DNA from: JABMRF01 sp964434235
GTDB taxonomy: Bacteria; Patescibacteriota; Patescibacteriia; UBA11705; JABHMO01
Reading direction: 5' to 3'
DNA: 20,019 nucleotides
Assembly (NCBI GenBank): GCA_964434235.1
Contig: CAYSUN010000022.1
Span: forward strand, 1 to 20,019
Positions 7,247 through 13,480 of the stretch are shown in pieces. Below the pieces are notes generated by a model that ran no database searches, was not told the origin of the DNA, and worked only from the letters and a program-made list of their open reading frames with translations. Both the position numbers and the translations under genes were made by a program. Every line of letters starts with the position of its first letter. The first letter of the stretch is position 1.

Positions 7247-7372
7247 CACGTACGTGTACATAGGCCAGAAGAATTTAGATACTTTCCTTTGATTTTCTAA
7301 TATTTTGTAAATTGTTTAGAAACTAGTAAAAACTAGATTGAGGCTCTTAACACTTAACTGAAAGGACGCACA

Positions 7373-8221
7373 ATGAGCAAAACAATTACTGCCTGTTTCC
7401 ATCCAATCCTTGGTTGCCTGAAGGCGGCCGAAGAATTCCTAGGGCCTGATCGAAAATGGAACGAAAATAATCTTCTGCAACAACTGTTTGTTGATATCAT
7501 CAAGAACGCCATGAATGATGTTGAGCAGATTCCTGAACTCAAAAGAATGGCCAGCCTAAGCTGTGAAGAAATTAACGCTTTTCTGAAAGAGAATGGTTTT
7601 GACATTCAACTACCGCCCTTTCCTACTGGTAGTTTTGGGGTGGCTAGCATCCTAGATATCCTTGTTAACTGGGTGTATCCAGGAGAAAAAACCACACTTT
7701 TTTGCTCAGATGGCCATCCATATCATGGCGCCAAGATGGAAGATAACGTGAAGTTTTTCTCAATTTTAGACAGTAAAGAAATCGTGGCTCAGCTTACAGC
7801 CAAAACTGGTGAAAAATTGTTTATGTTTATGGGTAATCCACCAAAAGACATGCTGGATCTTTTCGCCAAAGTTAGTTTGATTCGGTCAAAAATGAATCCC
7901 AACTTCAGCTTTACAGAACTTGTCTTTCCCTGCGTTGAGCTAGATCGTGAAGGGGACATCTCCTGGCTGATTGGCATGCATACTACTGCAACCAATGGTC
8001 TGCCCTACGAAATTGCACAAGCAATTCAGCAAACCAAATTTCACTTGGATGAAAAAGGTGCACATGTCAAAAGTGCTGCCGCCGAAACACTACGCGCAAT
8101 GAGTCTAAGTAAAAAACTGGAAATTAACCGTCCATTTTATGTCTGGATGGAACAAGATGGACTGAATATTCCATTTTTTGCTGCCTATCTGGACAATGAT
8201 GTCTGGCAACAGAAACAATAA
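7373..8221 (+). CDS. Serpin-like protein (short form)
   Basis: A 282-residue protein whose C-terminal two thirds follows the serpin pattern. TTLFCSDGHPYHGAKMEDNVKF (107-128) fits the strand region before the breach. KLFMFMGNPPKDMLDLFAKV fits the LSMLIILP...LE-L segment. VELDREGDISWLIGM fits the F-sheet/helix segment. QTKFHLDEKG (220-229) is the hinge, and INRPFYVWME with FFAAYL (251-273) is the C-terminal core strand pair. From E227 (P17) to N252-R-P-F the spacing equals that of human alpha-1-antitrypsin, placing M243-S244 at P1-P1'. The hinge GAHVKSAAAE is less canonical than the usual GTEAAAAT. The N-terminal helical part is much shorter than in classical serpins of 350-400 residues. There is no signal peptide, so it is probably cytoplasmic. 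SD AAAGGAC precedes the ATG. I judged homology by eye. Confidence 0.6.
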   Translation: MSKTITACFHPILGCLKAAEEFLGPDRKWNENNLLQQLFVDIIKNAMNDVEQIPELKRMASLSCEEINAFLKENGFDIQLPPFPTGSFGVASILDILVNWVYPGEKTTLFCSDGHPYHGAKMEDNVKFFSILDSKEIVAQLTAKTGEKLFMFMGNPPKDMLDLFAKVSLIRSKMNPNFSFTELVFPCVELDREGDISWLIGMHTTATNGLPYEIAQAIQQTKFHLDEKGAHVKSAAAETLRAMSLSKKLEINRPFYVWMEQDGLNIPFFAAYLDNDVWQQKQ

Positions 8222-8237
8222 ATAGCCCAAATACACT

Positions 8238-8272
8238 CATCCTGTTATTCAAAAATAGCAGGATGTTTTTTT
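8238..8272 (+). terminator. Terminator after the serpin-like gene
   Basis: CATCCTG...CAGGATG with additional inner A/T pairs (8238-8265) is followed by a T tract. It separates the serpin-like unit from the next transcription unit. Confidence 0.8.
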
Positions 8273-8382
8273 ATTTTAAATAGTTGTCGAAAATAGTCAA
8301 CAGTTTGGGTGTTTATTTTACACTTATTTTAGCCTAAAGAAAATCTTTCCGTGTATTAGTAACACTTATTCACCTTTTTTTA

Positions 8383-8411
8383 TTGTCACTAAGGCATAAT
8401 GAATTTGTAAT
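8383..8411 (+). promoter_or_regulatory. Promoter of the CoA-synthase-like/kinase/vWA operon
   Basis: TTGTCA (8383-8388), a 17-bp spacer, and TGTAAT (8406-8411). Start near 8418 gives a short leader carrying the SD AAAGGAG at 8431-8437. Confidence 0.55.
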
Positions 8412-8443
8412 GATCCTTGACAACTTACGCAAAGGAGTTAAGC

Positions 8444-9502
8444 ATGAAAAAATACTTAATCGGTCTATTGCCATTGTCTGGTGATCCTCTAACTTGGGGG
8501 CACATCAACATTATTCAAAGAGCTGGAGAAAAATGTGCCAAACTAATTATAGCCATTCTAGAAAACCCAGACAAAGCAGGCCAACATGCACTTGATGAAG
8601 ATGAACGAATAAATAACATTAAAAAGGCAATGCTGGATTTCTGCCCTACTTTACAAGCCGAAGTTCTGATTTCAAAAGAAACATTAACTAATATCTTTTT
8701 GGAAGAAAATTGCGACGTTTTATTCCGTGGTATCAGGGACAAATTTGATCAGGAATATGAAGAACAGCAATTATATTTTCATGAAATGCTTTTACCTGGT
8801 ATATCAAAAAAAACTATTTTTTTGAGAGCTGATCCAAGGCTAAAAAACGTCCAATCAACAGTTGCTCGCAACTTTGCCATGACTCACCTTGATGCTAGTG
8901 AATTAGTTCCTATGTTTATTCAGAGTCGCCTTTGGTATCGACTACACCACCATAAAATAATTGGTATCACTGGTCAGACTGGCGTTGGCAAAACAACCTT
9001 AATCAACTCTGCGCTGGAAACAATTAGAAAAGAAGGCTTACCTGCTCATCATATTGATCTAGGAAAAATCCGACAAGAAATTTTACTCAAAACAAATCCA
9101 GGCACACAAGCCTTAGCAGAAAAAATTCAAAAGCAAGGATCAACTTGGGACCAAAAATTCTGGGCACTGTACAAAGCCCATTTGTCTATCGCCTATAGAA
9201 ACGAACTACAAAATCGCAAAGGCATTATTTTGGTGGAAGATTCATATTTAGTAGAAGATGAACTTTGCCATTGGGTTAATAATAATATCATTGTTTTAAG
9301 TAGTGATGATTTCGGGCTGGATAAAAAAGACGAAAGAACATACCGACCGAGTTGGGAATACAAAAAAAAGCTGGCTCAAGCAATGGACAAAGCTCAAAAA
9401 GACAAACATGGGGAAGTATTTTCTTTTGTAAATAACGCTGACACTTTTAAACCTGGATTAGGAGGATTAATAGTCGCCAAAGCAAAATCAGGAGGTTATT
9501 AA
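8444..9502 (+). CDS. CoaD-CoaE fusion (CoA-synthase-like bifunctional enzyme)
   Basis: A 352-residue protein starts at ATG 8444, set by SD AAAGGAG with 6-nt spacing. The in-frame TTG at 8417 has none. Residues 1 to about 160 resemble phosphopantetheine adenylyltransferase: LSGDPLTWGH (T17-x-G-H20 nucleotide motif), NPDK (41-44), RGIRDKFDQEYEEQQ (from 95) and VQSTVAR (136-142). Residues from about 170 resemble dephospho-CoA kinase: P-loop GQTGVGKT (177-184), then HIDLGKIRQEILLKTNPGTQ, which follows the CoaE IDAD...V.PGT/A pattern, and a late VNNAD segment like CoaE VIDNNG. Together these are the last two steps of CoA synthesis in the order used by animal CoA synthase. In bacteria the two are usually separate proteins. 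The sequence is divergent (LSGDP where GTFDP is usual), so a changed substrate is possible. It ends 1 nt before the kinase gene and shares an operon with it. Confidence 0.72.
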   Translation: MKKYLIGLLPLSGDPLTWGHINIIQRAGEKCAKLIIAILENPDKAGQHALDEDERINNIKKAMLDFCPTLQAEVLISKETLTNIFLEENCDVLFRGIRDKFDQEYEEQQLYFHEMLLPGISKKTIFLRADPRLKNVQSTVARNFAMTHLDASELVPMFIQSRLWYRLHHHKIIGITGQTGVGKTTLINSALETIRKEGLPAHHIDLGKIRQEILLKTNPGTQALAEKIQKQGSTWDQKFWALYKAHLSIAYRNELQNRKGIILVEDSYLVEDELCHWVNNNIIVLSSDDFGLDKKDERTYRPSWEYKKKLAQAMDKAQKDKHGEVFSFVNNADTFKPGLGGLIVAKAKSGGY

Positions 9503-9503
9503 A

Positions 9504-10334
9504 ATGCAAATTGGAAACTATAAAATTATTTCTCAACTAGGCGAAGGATCTTTTGGCCGAACATTCTTGGGAGAACACGCTCTTTTGAAAATTCCGGTTT
9601 GCATTAAACAAGAAAAAACTGGAGTTAAACCAAGCACTGATTTATTTAGAGAAGAAGCTTCCATTATTGGTAGACTTCGACATCCCTCACTGCCGTCTTT
9701 TATGGATTATTTTGAACAACCCTTACCAGTCGGTCAAATTTTAATTCTTTCCTATATTGAAGGCCGATCGTTAGATGAAGTTATCAAAACTGAAATTTTA
9801 TCTGACGGTACAGTTTTAGCCCGCAGACCGATTGATGATGAACATATTTGTTGGATTATTGATCGAATTCTTGGCGCAGTTTCTTATTTGCACGGTCGTT
9901 GGCATATTGTTCACTGTGATCTAAAACCAGCAAATATTATTTTGGACACAAAAGATCATAACGCTACTTTGGTAGATCTTGGCATGGCTAGTGCTGATCC
10001 TGTTGAATGGTCAAAAGCCAAAGGTGGCACCCCTGGCTATATTCCTCCAGAATTTGGACTTAGCTTACCGCCAATTCCCAGTTCTGATATTTATTCAATC
10101 GGAAAAATTGTTTGCGCTATTTCTGGTGGTGATCATTTAAAAAGTGAATTTGCCAAAGATATGAATCCAGAATTAATCAACTTCTTTGAACCGTGGATTA
10201 GACAAGATCCAAATTGTCGACCCCAAAATGCAGATGTATTAAGAACTGAATTATTTAAATTAAGGAAAAAAATATTCAGCAGAACAAGTTGTAAAGAAGA
10301 ATTTAAATTTCGCAACACAACCAACAGGAGTTAA
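9504..10334 (+). CDS. Eukaryotic-type Ser/Thr protein kinase
   Basis: A 276-residue soluble kinase made of the catalytic domain only, with no membrane segment or sensor domain. Motifs: G-loop LGEGSFGRTF (12-21), lysine K35 in VCIK, alpha-C glutamate E50/E51, catalytic loop HCDLKPAN (137-144), metal motif DLG (158-160), activation-loop end GGTPGYIPPEF (174-184), and helix F motif SSDIYSIGKI. HCD replaces HRD, so the kinase is not an RD type and may not need activation-loop phosphorylation. DLG replaces DFG, a common variation. The SD CAGGAGG (9489-9495) overlaps the end of the CoaD-CoaE gene, so translation is likely coupled. The vWA gene follows after 2 nt and is a natural partner. The last 25 residues are a basic tail. 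Confidence 0.93.
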   Translation: MQIGNYKIISQLGEGSFGRTFLGEHALLKIPVCIKQEKTGVKPSTDLFREEASIIGRLRHPSLPSFMDYFEQPLPVGQILILSYIEGRSLDEVIKTEILSDGTVLARRPIDDEHICWIIDRILGAVSYLHGRWHIVHCDLKPANIILDTKDHNATLVDLGMASADPVEWSKAKGGTPGYIPPEFGLSLPPIPSSDIYSIGKIVCAISGGDHLKSEFAKDMNPELINFFEPWIRQDPNCRPQNADVLRTELFKLRKKIFSRTSCKEEFKFRNTTNRS

Positions 10335-10336
10335 TC

Positions 10337-11362
10337 ATGAGTGGAAACTATGGCTGGGGTGGTCGAGACCGAGCTGACGACTTTAGTCGTCAATCAAATG
10401 GCAATACAACATCAAACAAAGGCTTTACTAGAGCTCACACACCGTATCACGATTCTTTTCAACAATCTGATTTAAGTCGAGCCAGTCGTATAGCCAATTC
10501 TGGTTCACCTAGAATGACCAAAGGAATTCAATCAAATGTCGATCTTTCACCAAGAAAGGCACAAAAAACATCAAGAAAAAATGTTTTAATCATCAGCCTT
10601 GATACAACTGGATCTATGGGCAGATGGCGAGATGAAATTTTTCAACGTTTACCACTTTTGTACAAAGAAGCCCAAGGTTTTCTTGGCGACGACTTGGAAA
10701 TTCTTTTCATTGGTTTTGGTGATACTCAGATGGGAGACCCGTTTGAAGTTTGTCCACTTGGTGAAGGTCCAAAACTCGATGAATATATTTCTGTTTTAAC
10801 CAAACAAAGTTCAGGTGGTGGCAATGGCGTTGAATCATCTGAACTGCCAGCGCTTTACGTCCACCAATTACTTGATACAACTGATGCCAAAGCTGTTTAC
10901 TTTTTTACAATCACAGACGAAGGCTTTTATCCTGAACTTAGACAATCTGATGTTGATGGCTTGCTCGGCTTGAGATTAATTGACGAACTAAAACAGTCCA
11001 AAAACATTTTCAAGACTTTGAAAAGGCGAATGTCTACTTTTACCATTTGGGCAGAAACTGATTGTTATAATTCCACAATAAATGAACGGAACAAATTAAG
11101 TTGGGAAGAAGCTGTTGGTGGAGAAAATGTTGTTATGTTAAACGACAGTCGAAGAATCGTTGATGTTATTCTCGGTGTAGTCGCTAAAACATCTGGTCAG
11201 TACAAAAAATTCACCACCAATTTAAACACTCGCCAAGGAGGAACTGTTTACGGTGATGAAAACATCGACACAGTTCACAAATCACTATGCAATGTGCCTG
11301 CTCCACCAGACGCTCCAAACCAAGACAAGGCCAAGACAAGATCACTTCTTGACATAGTCTAG
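10337..11362 (+). CDS. vWA-domain protein, kinase-linked
   Basis: A 341-residue protein. The first 80 residues are Ser/Asn/Arg-rich and probably disordered (start MSGNYGWGGRDRADDFSRQS), a plausible phosphorylation target for the adjacent kinase. The vWA fold follows, with MIDAS residues D89-x-T91-x-S93 in SLDTTGSMG, a glycine-rich middle loop SSGGGNGVESSE, and TITDEGF at the usual third position. The threonine in place of the first MIDAS serine and the TDE in place of SDG are divergent but compatible with metal binding. A further 100 residues (from about 240) form a C-terminal extension ending in a short Pro/Ala-rich tail. CAGGAG precedes the ATG with 6-nt spacing. It is the third gene of the operon. 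It is distinct in sequence from the vWA at 2363. Confidence 0.85.
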   Translation: MSGNYGWGGRDRADDFSRQSNGNTTSNKGFTRAHTPYHDSFQQSDLSRASRIANSGSPRMTKGIQSNVDLSPRKAQKTSRKNVLIISLDTTGSMGRWRDEIFQRLPLLYKEAQGFLGDDLEILFIGFGDTQMGDPFEVCPLGEGPKLDEYISVLTKQSSGGGNGVESSELPALYVHQLLDTTDAKAVYFFTITDEGFYPELRQSDVDGLLGLRLIDELKQSKNIFKTLKRRMSTFTIWAETDCYNSTINERNKLSWEEAVGGENVVMLNDSRRIVDVILGVVAKTSGQYKKFTTNLNTRQGGTVYGDENIDTVHKSLCNVPAPPDAPNQDKAKTRSLLDIV

Positions 11363-11374
11363 TTAAATTGTTAA

Positions 11375-11404
11375 AAAGAGCAGATACAAAGTTATCTGCT
11401 CTTT
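11375..11404 (+). terminator. Terminator or attenuator after the vWA gene
   Basis: An 11-bp stem AAAGAGCAGAT (11375-11385) / ATCTGCTCTTT (11394-11404) with an 8-nt loop. The following TTTAAATTT is only a weak T tract, so partial read-through into the phosphoesterase gene is likely. No clear separate promoter for that gene is visible. Confidence 0.6.
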
Positions 11405-11431
11405 AAATTTATTCAATAATTGAGGATAAAA

Positions 11432-12238
11432 ATGAATGTATTAGTTATCAGCGACACACATCACGGTCATCCTGGTTGGAACGGTTTTGGTGAAAAAATT
11501 ATTGCTAAAGCGGTGACAATGACTCAGACTAAAAAAATTACAGTTGCCTTGCATATTGGGGATTTAATTGAACCAGCAAATAAAAAAATGACTCTAAAGC
11601 ATGGTTTAGATTTGTTCAAAAACATCCCGGCTGAATTTCACCTTTGGGTGGCTGGTAACAATGACATTGAAATGATTACACCAGAAAATAATATTTTGGA
11701 CTATGCCCAACAACTAAAAATAATTGGCAATGAACATGATGTTTGGTTTTTGGATTTTGCACCAAGAATAATTGATGATATTGCGTTTGTTGGAAACTTT
11801 GGTTATTGTGATTTTTCTTTGTGGCGACCGCACAAAGTTCATTCTCCGCAATTTCCTTCAACTCTTCAAAAAATAAAAGTTGAATCTGATCATTTTCATT
11901 TAAACAGATTTGGACATACTCAGCAAGAAATTTTTGAGCATTGCCAAAAAACACTAAGGTCGCATTTACTACATTGTCTTGGTCACAAAATTGTATTAGC
12001 CACACATACAGTTCCTGATTCTAGATTACTGCTTTACGGAGAATCACCGCAATTTGATTTTCAAAATGCTTGGATGGGTTGGGATGACAGTCAATCACAA
12101 AATCAAATAGAAAAAACGCCTGGTCTAACTTTTCAATTTTGTGGGCATACTCATCGTTCTCAAACAATCAATAGAACTGGCACTTGCCCACTAATAAATA
12201 TTAGTGGTGACAAACAACCCTTTGTATTTACGATCTAA
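11432..12238 (+). CDS. Calcineurin-like metallophosphoesterase
   Basis: The ATG at 11432 follows TTGAGGATAAAA and gives 268 residues; an in-frame TTG at 11420 overlaps the SD and is rejected. The metal-binding series of the family is complete: D-x-H in VISDTHHGH near the N-terminus, GDLIEP, GNNDIE, a later histidine in ATHTVPDS, and GHTHRS near the C-terminus. It has no signal peptide, so it acts in the cytoplasm. Substrates of this fold range from phosphoproteins to cyclic nucleotides and nucleic acids and cannot be read from the motifs. It sits 69 nt after the kinase-vWA operon. If it reverses the kinase, it would take the place of the PP2C phosphatase of TerY-P modules. That role is inferred from position only. 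Confidence 0.88.
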   Translation: MNVLVISDTHHGHPGWNGFGEKIIAKAVTMTQTKKITVALHIGDLIEPANKKMTLKHGLDLFKNIPAEFHLWVAGNNDIEMITPENNILDYAQQLKIIGNEHDVWFLDFAPRIIDDIAFVGNFGYCDFSLWRPHKVHSPQFPSTLQKIKVESDHFHLNRFGHTQQEIFEHCQKTLRSHLLHCLGHKIVLATHTVPDSRLLLYGESPQFDFQNAWMGWDDSQSQNQIEKTPGLTFQFCGHTHRSQTINRTGTCPLINISGDKQPFVFTI

Positions 12239-12246
12239 CAAAACCC

Positions 12247-12275
12247 AAACCAACTCAATGAGTTGGTTTTTTCTT
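12247..12275 (+). terminator. Terminator after the phosphoesterase gene
   Basis: AAACCAACTCA pairs with TGAGTTGGTTT around a very short loop and is followed by T residues. It is the natural end of the accessory cassette. Confidence 0.8.
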
Positions 12276-12280
12276 ATAAA

Positions 12281-12321
12281 AAAATTGTCATACTTCGATA
12301 AACTCAGTATGACAATTTTTT
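12281..12321. repeat. Palindromic element of the GTCAT-TTCGA-ATGAC type acting as terminator
   Basis: GTCATACT (12287-12294) and AGTATGAC (12306-12313) form a stem around the loop TCGATAAACTC, with A/T flanks that extend the stem. From memory, very similar palindromes (GTCAT...CTTCGACAAGCTCAG...ATGAC) are scattered through many candidate-phyla genomes. On the reverse strand it lies directly after the CCA end of tRNA-Cys and would terminate that transcript. Confidence 0.65.
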
Positions 12322-12396
12322 TGGAGGCCTGGATCGGATTTGAACCGATGAGTGACAGTTTTGCAAACTGTTGCCTTACCACTTGGCGACCAGGCC
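12322..12396 (-). tRNA. tRNA-Cys (anticodon GCA)
   Basis: On the reverse strand the acceptor stem is GGCCTGG with CCAGGCC, the discriminator base is U and CCA is encoded. The anticodon arm is ACAGT-TTGCAAA-ACTGT with anticodon GCA. The T arm ATCGGTTCAAATCCGAT is standard. U at the discriminator is the usual identity element of tRNA-Cys. A promoter lies at 12508-12535, and the palindrome at 12281-12321 follows the 3' end. Confidence 0.95.
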
Positions 12397-12404
12397 AAAA
12401 TTAA

Positions 12405-12460
12405 CTTACCACTTGCCTGCCCCGCATTTGAACGCAGTGAATAGTGCGGGGGCGACCAGG
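12405..12460 (-). repeat. Duplicated 5' part of tRNA-Cys split by a 36-bp palindromic insert
   Basis: The 20 bp at 12375-12394 inside the tRNA gene (CTTACCACTTG plus GCGACCAGG on the + strand) recur at 12405-12415 and 12452-12460. They are interrupted at one point by 36 bp (12416-12451). The insert has arms CCCCGCA (12420-12426) and TGCGGGG (12445-12451) and is much richer in GC than its surroundings. It lies in the 5' leader of the tRNA-Cys transcript. Confidence 0.8.
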
Positions 12461-12507
12461 ATAAAACTTGTTCCTAATAATTTTTAAGACTTACTAACAG
12501 TAGAATT

Positions 12508-12535
12508 ATTATAACAGAAAAAAAAATTTTATCAA
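12508..12535 (-). promoter_or_regulatory. Promoter for tRNA-Cys
   Basis: On the reverse strand TTGATA (12535-12530) and TATAAT (12513-12508) have a 16-bp spacer. The predicted start near 12500 gives a leader of about 100 nt that includes the split tRNA duplication. Confidence 0.6.
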
Positions 12536-12565
12536 GCAAAAAAGCTCTTGTGAAAGAGCTTTTTT
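12536..12565. terminator. Terminator of the 3D-domain gene
   Basis: AAGCTCTT (12542-12549) and AAGAGCTT (12554-12561) with loop GTGA are flanked by A and T runs. It works for the reverse gene ending at 12570 and separates it from the tRNA promoter. Confidence 0.75.
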
Positions 12566-12569
12566 GCTT

Positions 12570-13124
12570 TTAATATTCAACTACCTCAATTTTTACTAAA
12601 CGCTTACCAAAGGTAATTGCTGTATTACGATCTTTCTTCCAAAGATCAATTCTAGCATCATACCTAGGATTCATCCGATCTTCAACAGTAAACACTTTTG
12701 TTCCATAAAGATCCGGAATCCTTACCTTCGCACCGAGTGGTAAAAAGTTAGCAGCAATAATATTTTCTTCTCCATGCTCACATACGTTATAACCACTGGC
12801 CGTAATACAAGGCGTTGAATCACATTGTTCAACAGTACTTGAATACGCAGTTGCAATAACTGTAACCACTCGAATTGGGGCTTGATATTTAAGTTCATTT
12901 TGTTTGTTTTCATAATCAATGAAATTTCTACTTAAAAGGTCTAACTTTTCAGAACTTTTAATAACAAATTCATTATTATCATTAGTTGTCGCGAAATTAA
13001 TTTCTGCCAAAGCTGCTTGTGGAATAGTCATATTTACTAAAAACACAAGTAAAATTAGAACAAAAATGAATCTCATCGGTATGGGTAAAGGGTCACGATC
13101 TTCGCTAAAAATATCAAAATTCAT
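12570..13124 (-). CDS. Secreted/anchored 3D-domain protein (cell-wall hydrolase-like barrel)
   Basis: A 184-residue protein with a hydrophobic segment MRFIFVLILLVFLVNM (from residue 17), then a linker and a C-terminal 3D domain of about 100 residues. The domain runs from VIATAYSSTVEQCDSTPCITASGYNV through the PLGAKVRIP strand and FTVEDRMNPRYDARIDLW to FGKRLVKIEVVEY. The aspartates in TVEDRM and RIDLW are the family hallmark. The barrel is related to MltA/RlpA-type lytic transglycosylases, so a role in peptidoglycan remodelling outside the membrane is likely. The ATG at 13122-13124 gives a 16-residue cytoplasmic lead; the internal ATG (MRFIF, near 13076) is an alternative signal-peptide start. 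Neither has an SD. Confidence 0.85.
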   Translation of the reverse strand: MNFDIFSEDRDPLPIPMRFIFVLILLVFLVNMTIPQAALAEINFATTNDNNEFVIKSSEKLDLLSRNFIDYENKQNELKYQAPIRVVTVIATAYSSTVEQCDSTPCITASGYNVCEHGEENIIAANFLPLGAKVRIPDLYGTKVFTVEDRMNPRYDARIDLWKKDRNTAITFGKRLVKIEVVEY

Positions 13125-13350
13125 ACTTTTTTAGATTAATTATGAAATTATTGACTAAATTTAGAATAAATACAGTCAACAAAACACAATCTAATTAGTT
13201 ATCCAAATTATACAATAATAGCATGTTTTTTTTAATTTGTCAATAGCAGGCTTATCAATATTACTTATCCTGTGGCAATATATTAGCACAGAATAAATTA
13301 CAGTTCAAGCCCATTCACTTGGAAAAAATAACTGAACTGAATTTTAGCGA

Positions 13351-13379
13351 TTGACAAATGAATAATAAAAAGTTATCAT
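13351..13379 (+). promoter_or_regulatory. Promoter of rpsP
   Basis: TTGACA (13351-13356), a 17-bp spacer, and TATCAT (13374-13379). Transcription from about 13386 gives a leader of roughly 95 nt. Confidence 0.65.
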
Positions 13380-13388
13380 TACTTCACT

Positions 13389-13405
13389 GTCTAGTGCTCA
13401 TAGAC
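13389..13405 (+). promoter_or_regulatory. 5' leader hairpin of rpsP
   Basis: GTCTA (13389-13393) and TAGAC (13401-13405) with a 7-nt loop sit at the very start of the predicted rpsP transcript. It could be a stabilising hairpin or an autoregulatory site. The stem is short and may be chance. Confidence 0.3.
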
Positions 13406-13480
13406 GAAAAAAGAATATTATTTAACATTTAAGCTAGTTTAAGATAAACAATTTATCAACAAACTTGCTATTTATAAAAT

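Larger units (their letters stand above)
13135..13480. other. Intergenic region between divergent 3D-domain and rpsP genes
   Basis: This AT-rich stretch of 346 bp has no supported ORF. It contains the rpsP promoter (13351-13379), a leader hairpin (13389-13405), and an inverted pair TTGACT (13151-13156) / AGTCAA (13174-13179). That pair could be a regulator site or overlapping -35 elements for the reverse gene. No convincing -10 for the reverse gene was found. Confidence 0.6.

Noticed and set aside
7196..7372. UGA recoding at 7244 joining the leader peptide to the serpin-like protein, as in UGA-glycine lineages
   Set aside because: The frame after 7244 hits further stops (including TAA and TAG) before 7373. 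Normal genes here also end in TGA.
8417..8443. Upstream TTG start for the CoaD-CoaE fusion
   Set aside because: It would lie at the transcription start, has no SD, and adds residues encoded by the SD of the ATG at 8444.
11676..12005. A 109-codon reverse-strand frame
   Set aside because: It is fully inside the phosphoesterase gene, whose catalytic motifs prove the forward reading. It has no expression signals.
7373..12238. A complete TerY-P triad with a PP2C phosphatase
   Set aside because: No PP2C motifs occur in any gene. The only phosphatase-like protein is a calcineurin-type metallophosphoesterase, so the known system is not claimed.
12191..12404. Overlapping frames of about 65 codons on both strands across the tRNA-Cys gene
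   Set aside because: They run through the tRNA and two terminator palindromes, and the predicted peptides are translations of structural RNA sequence.
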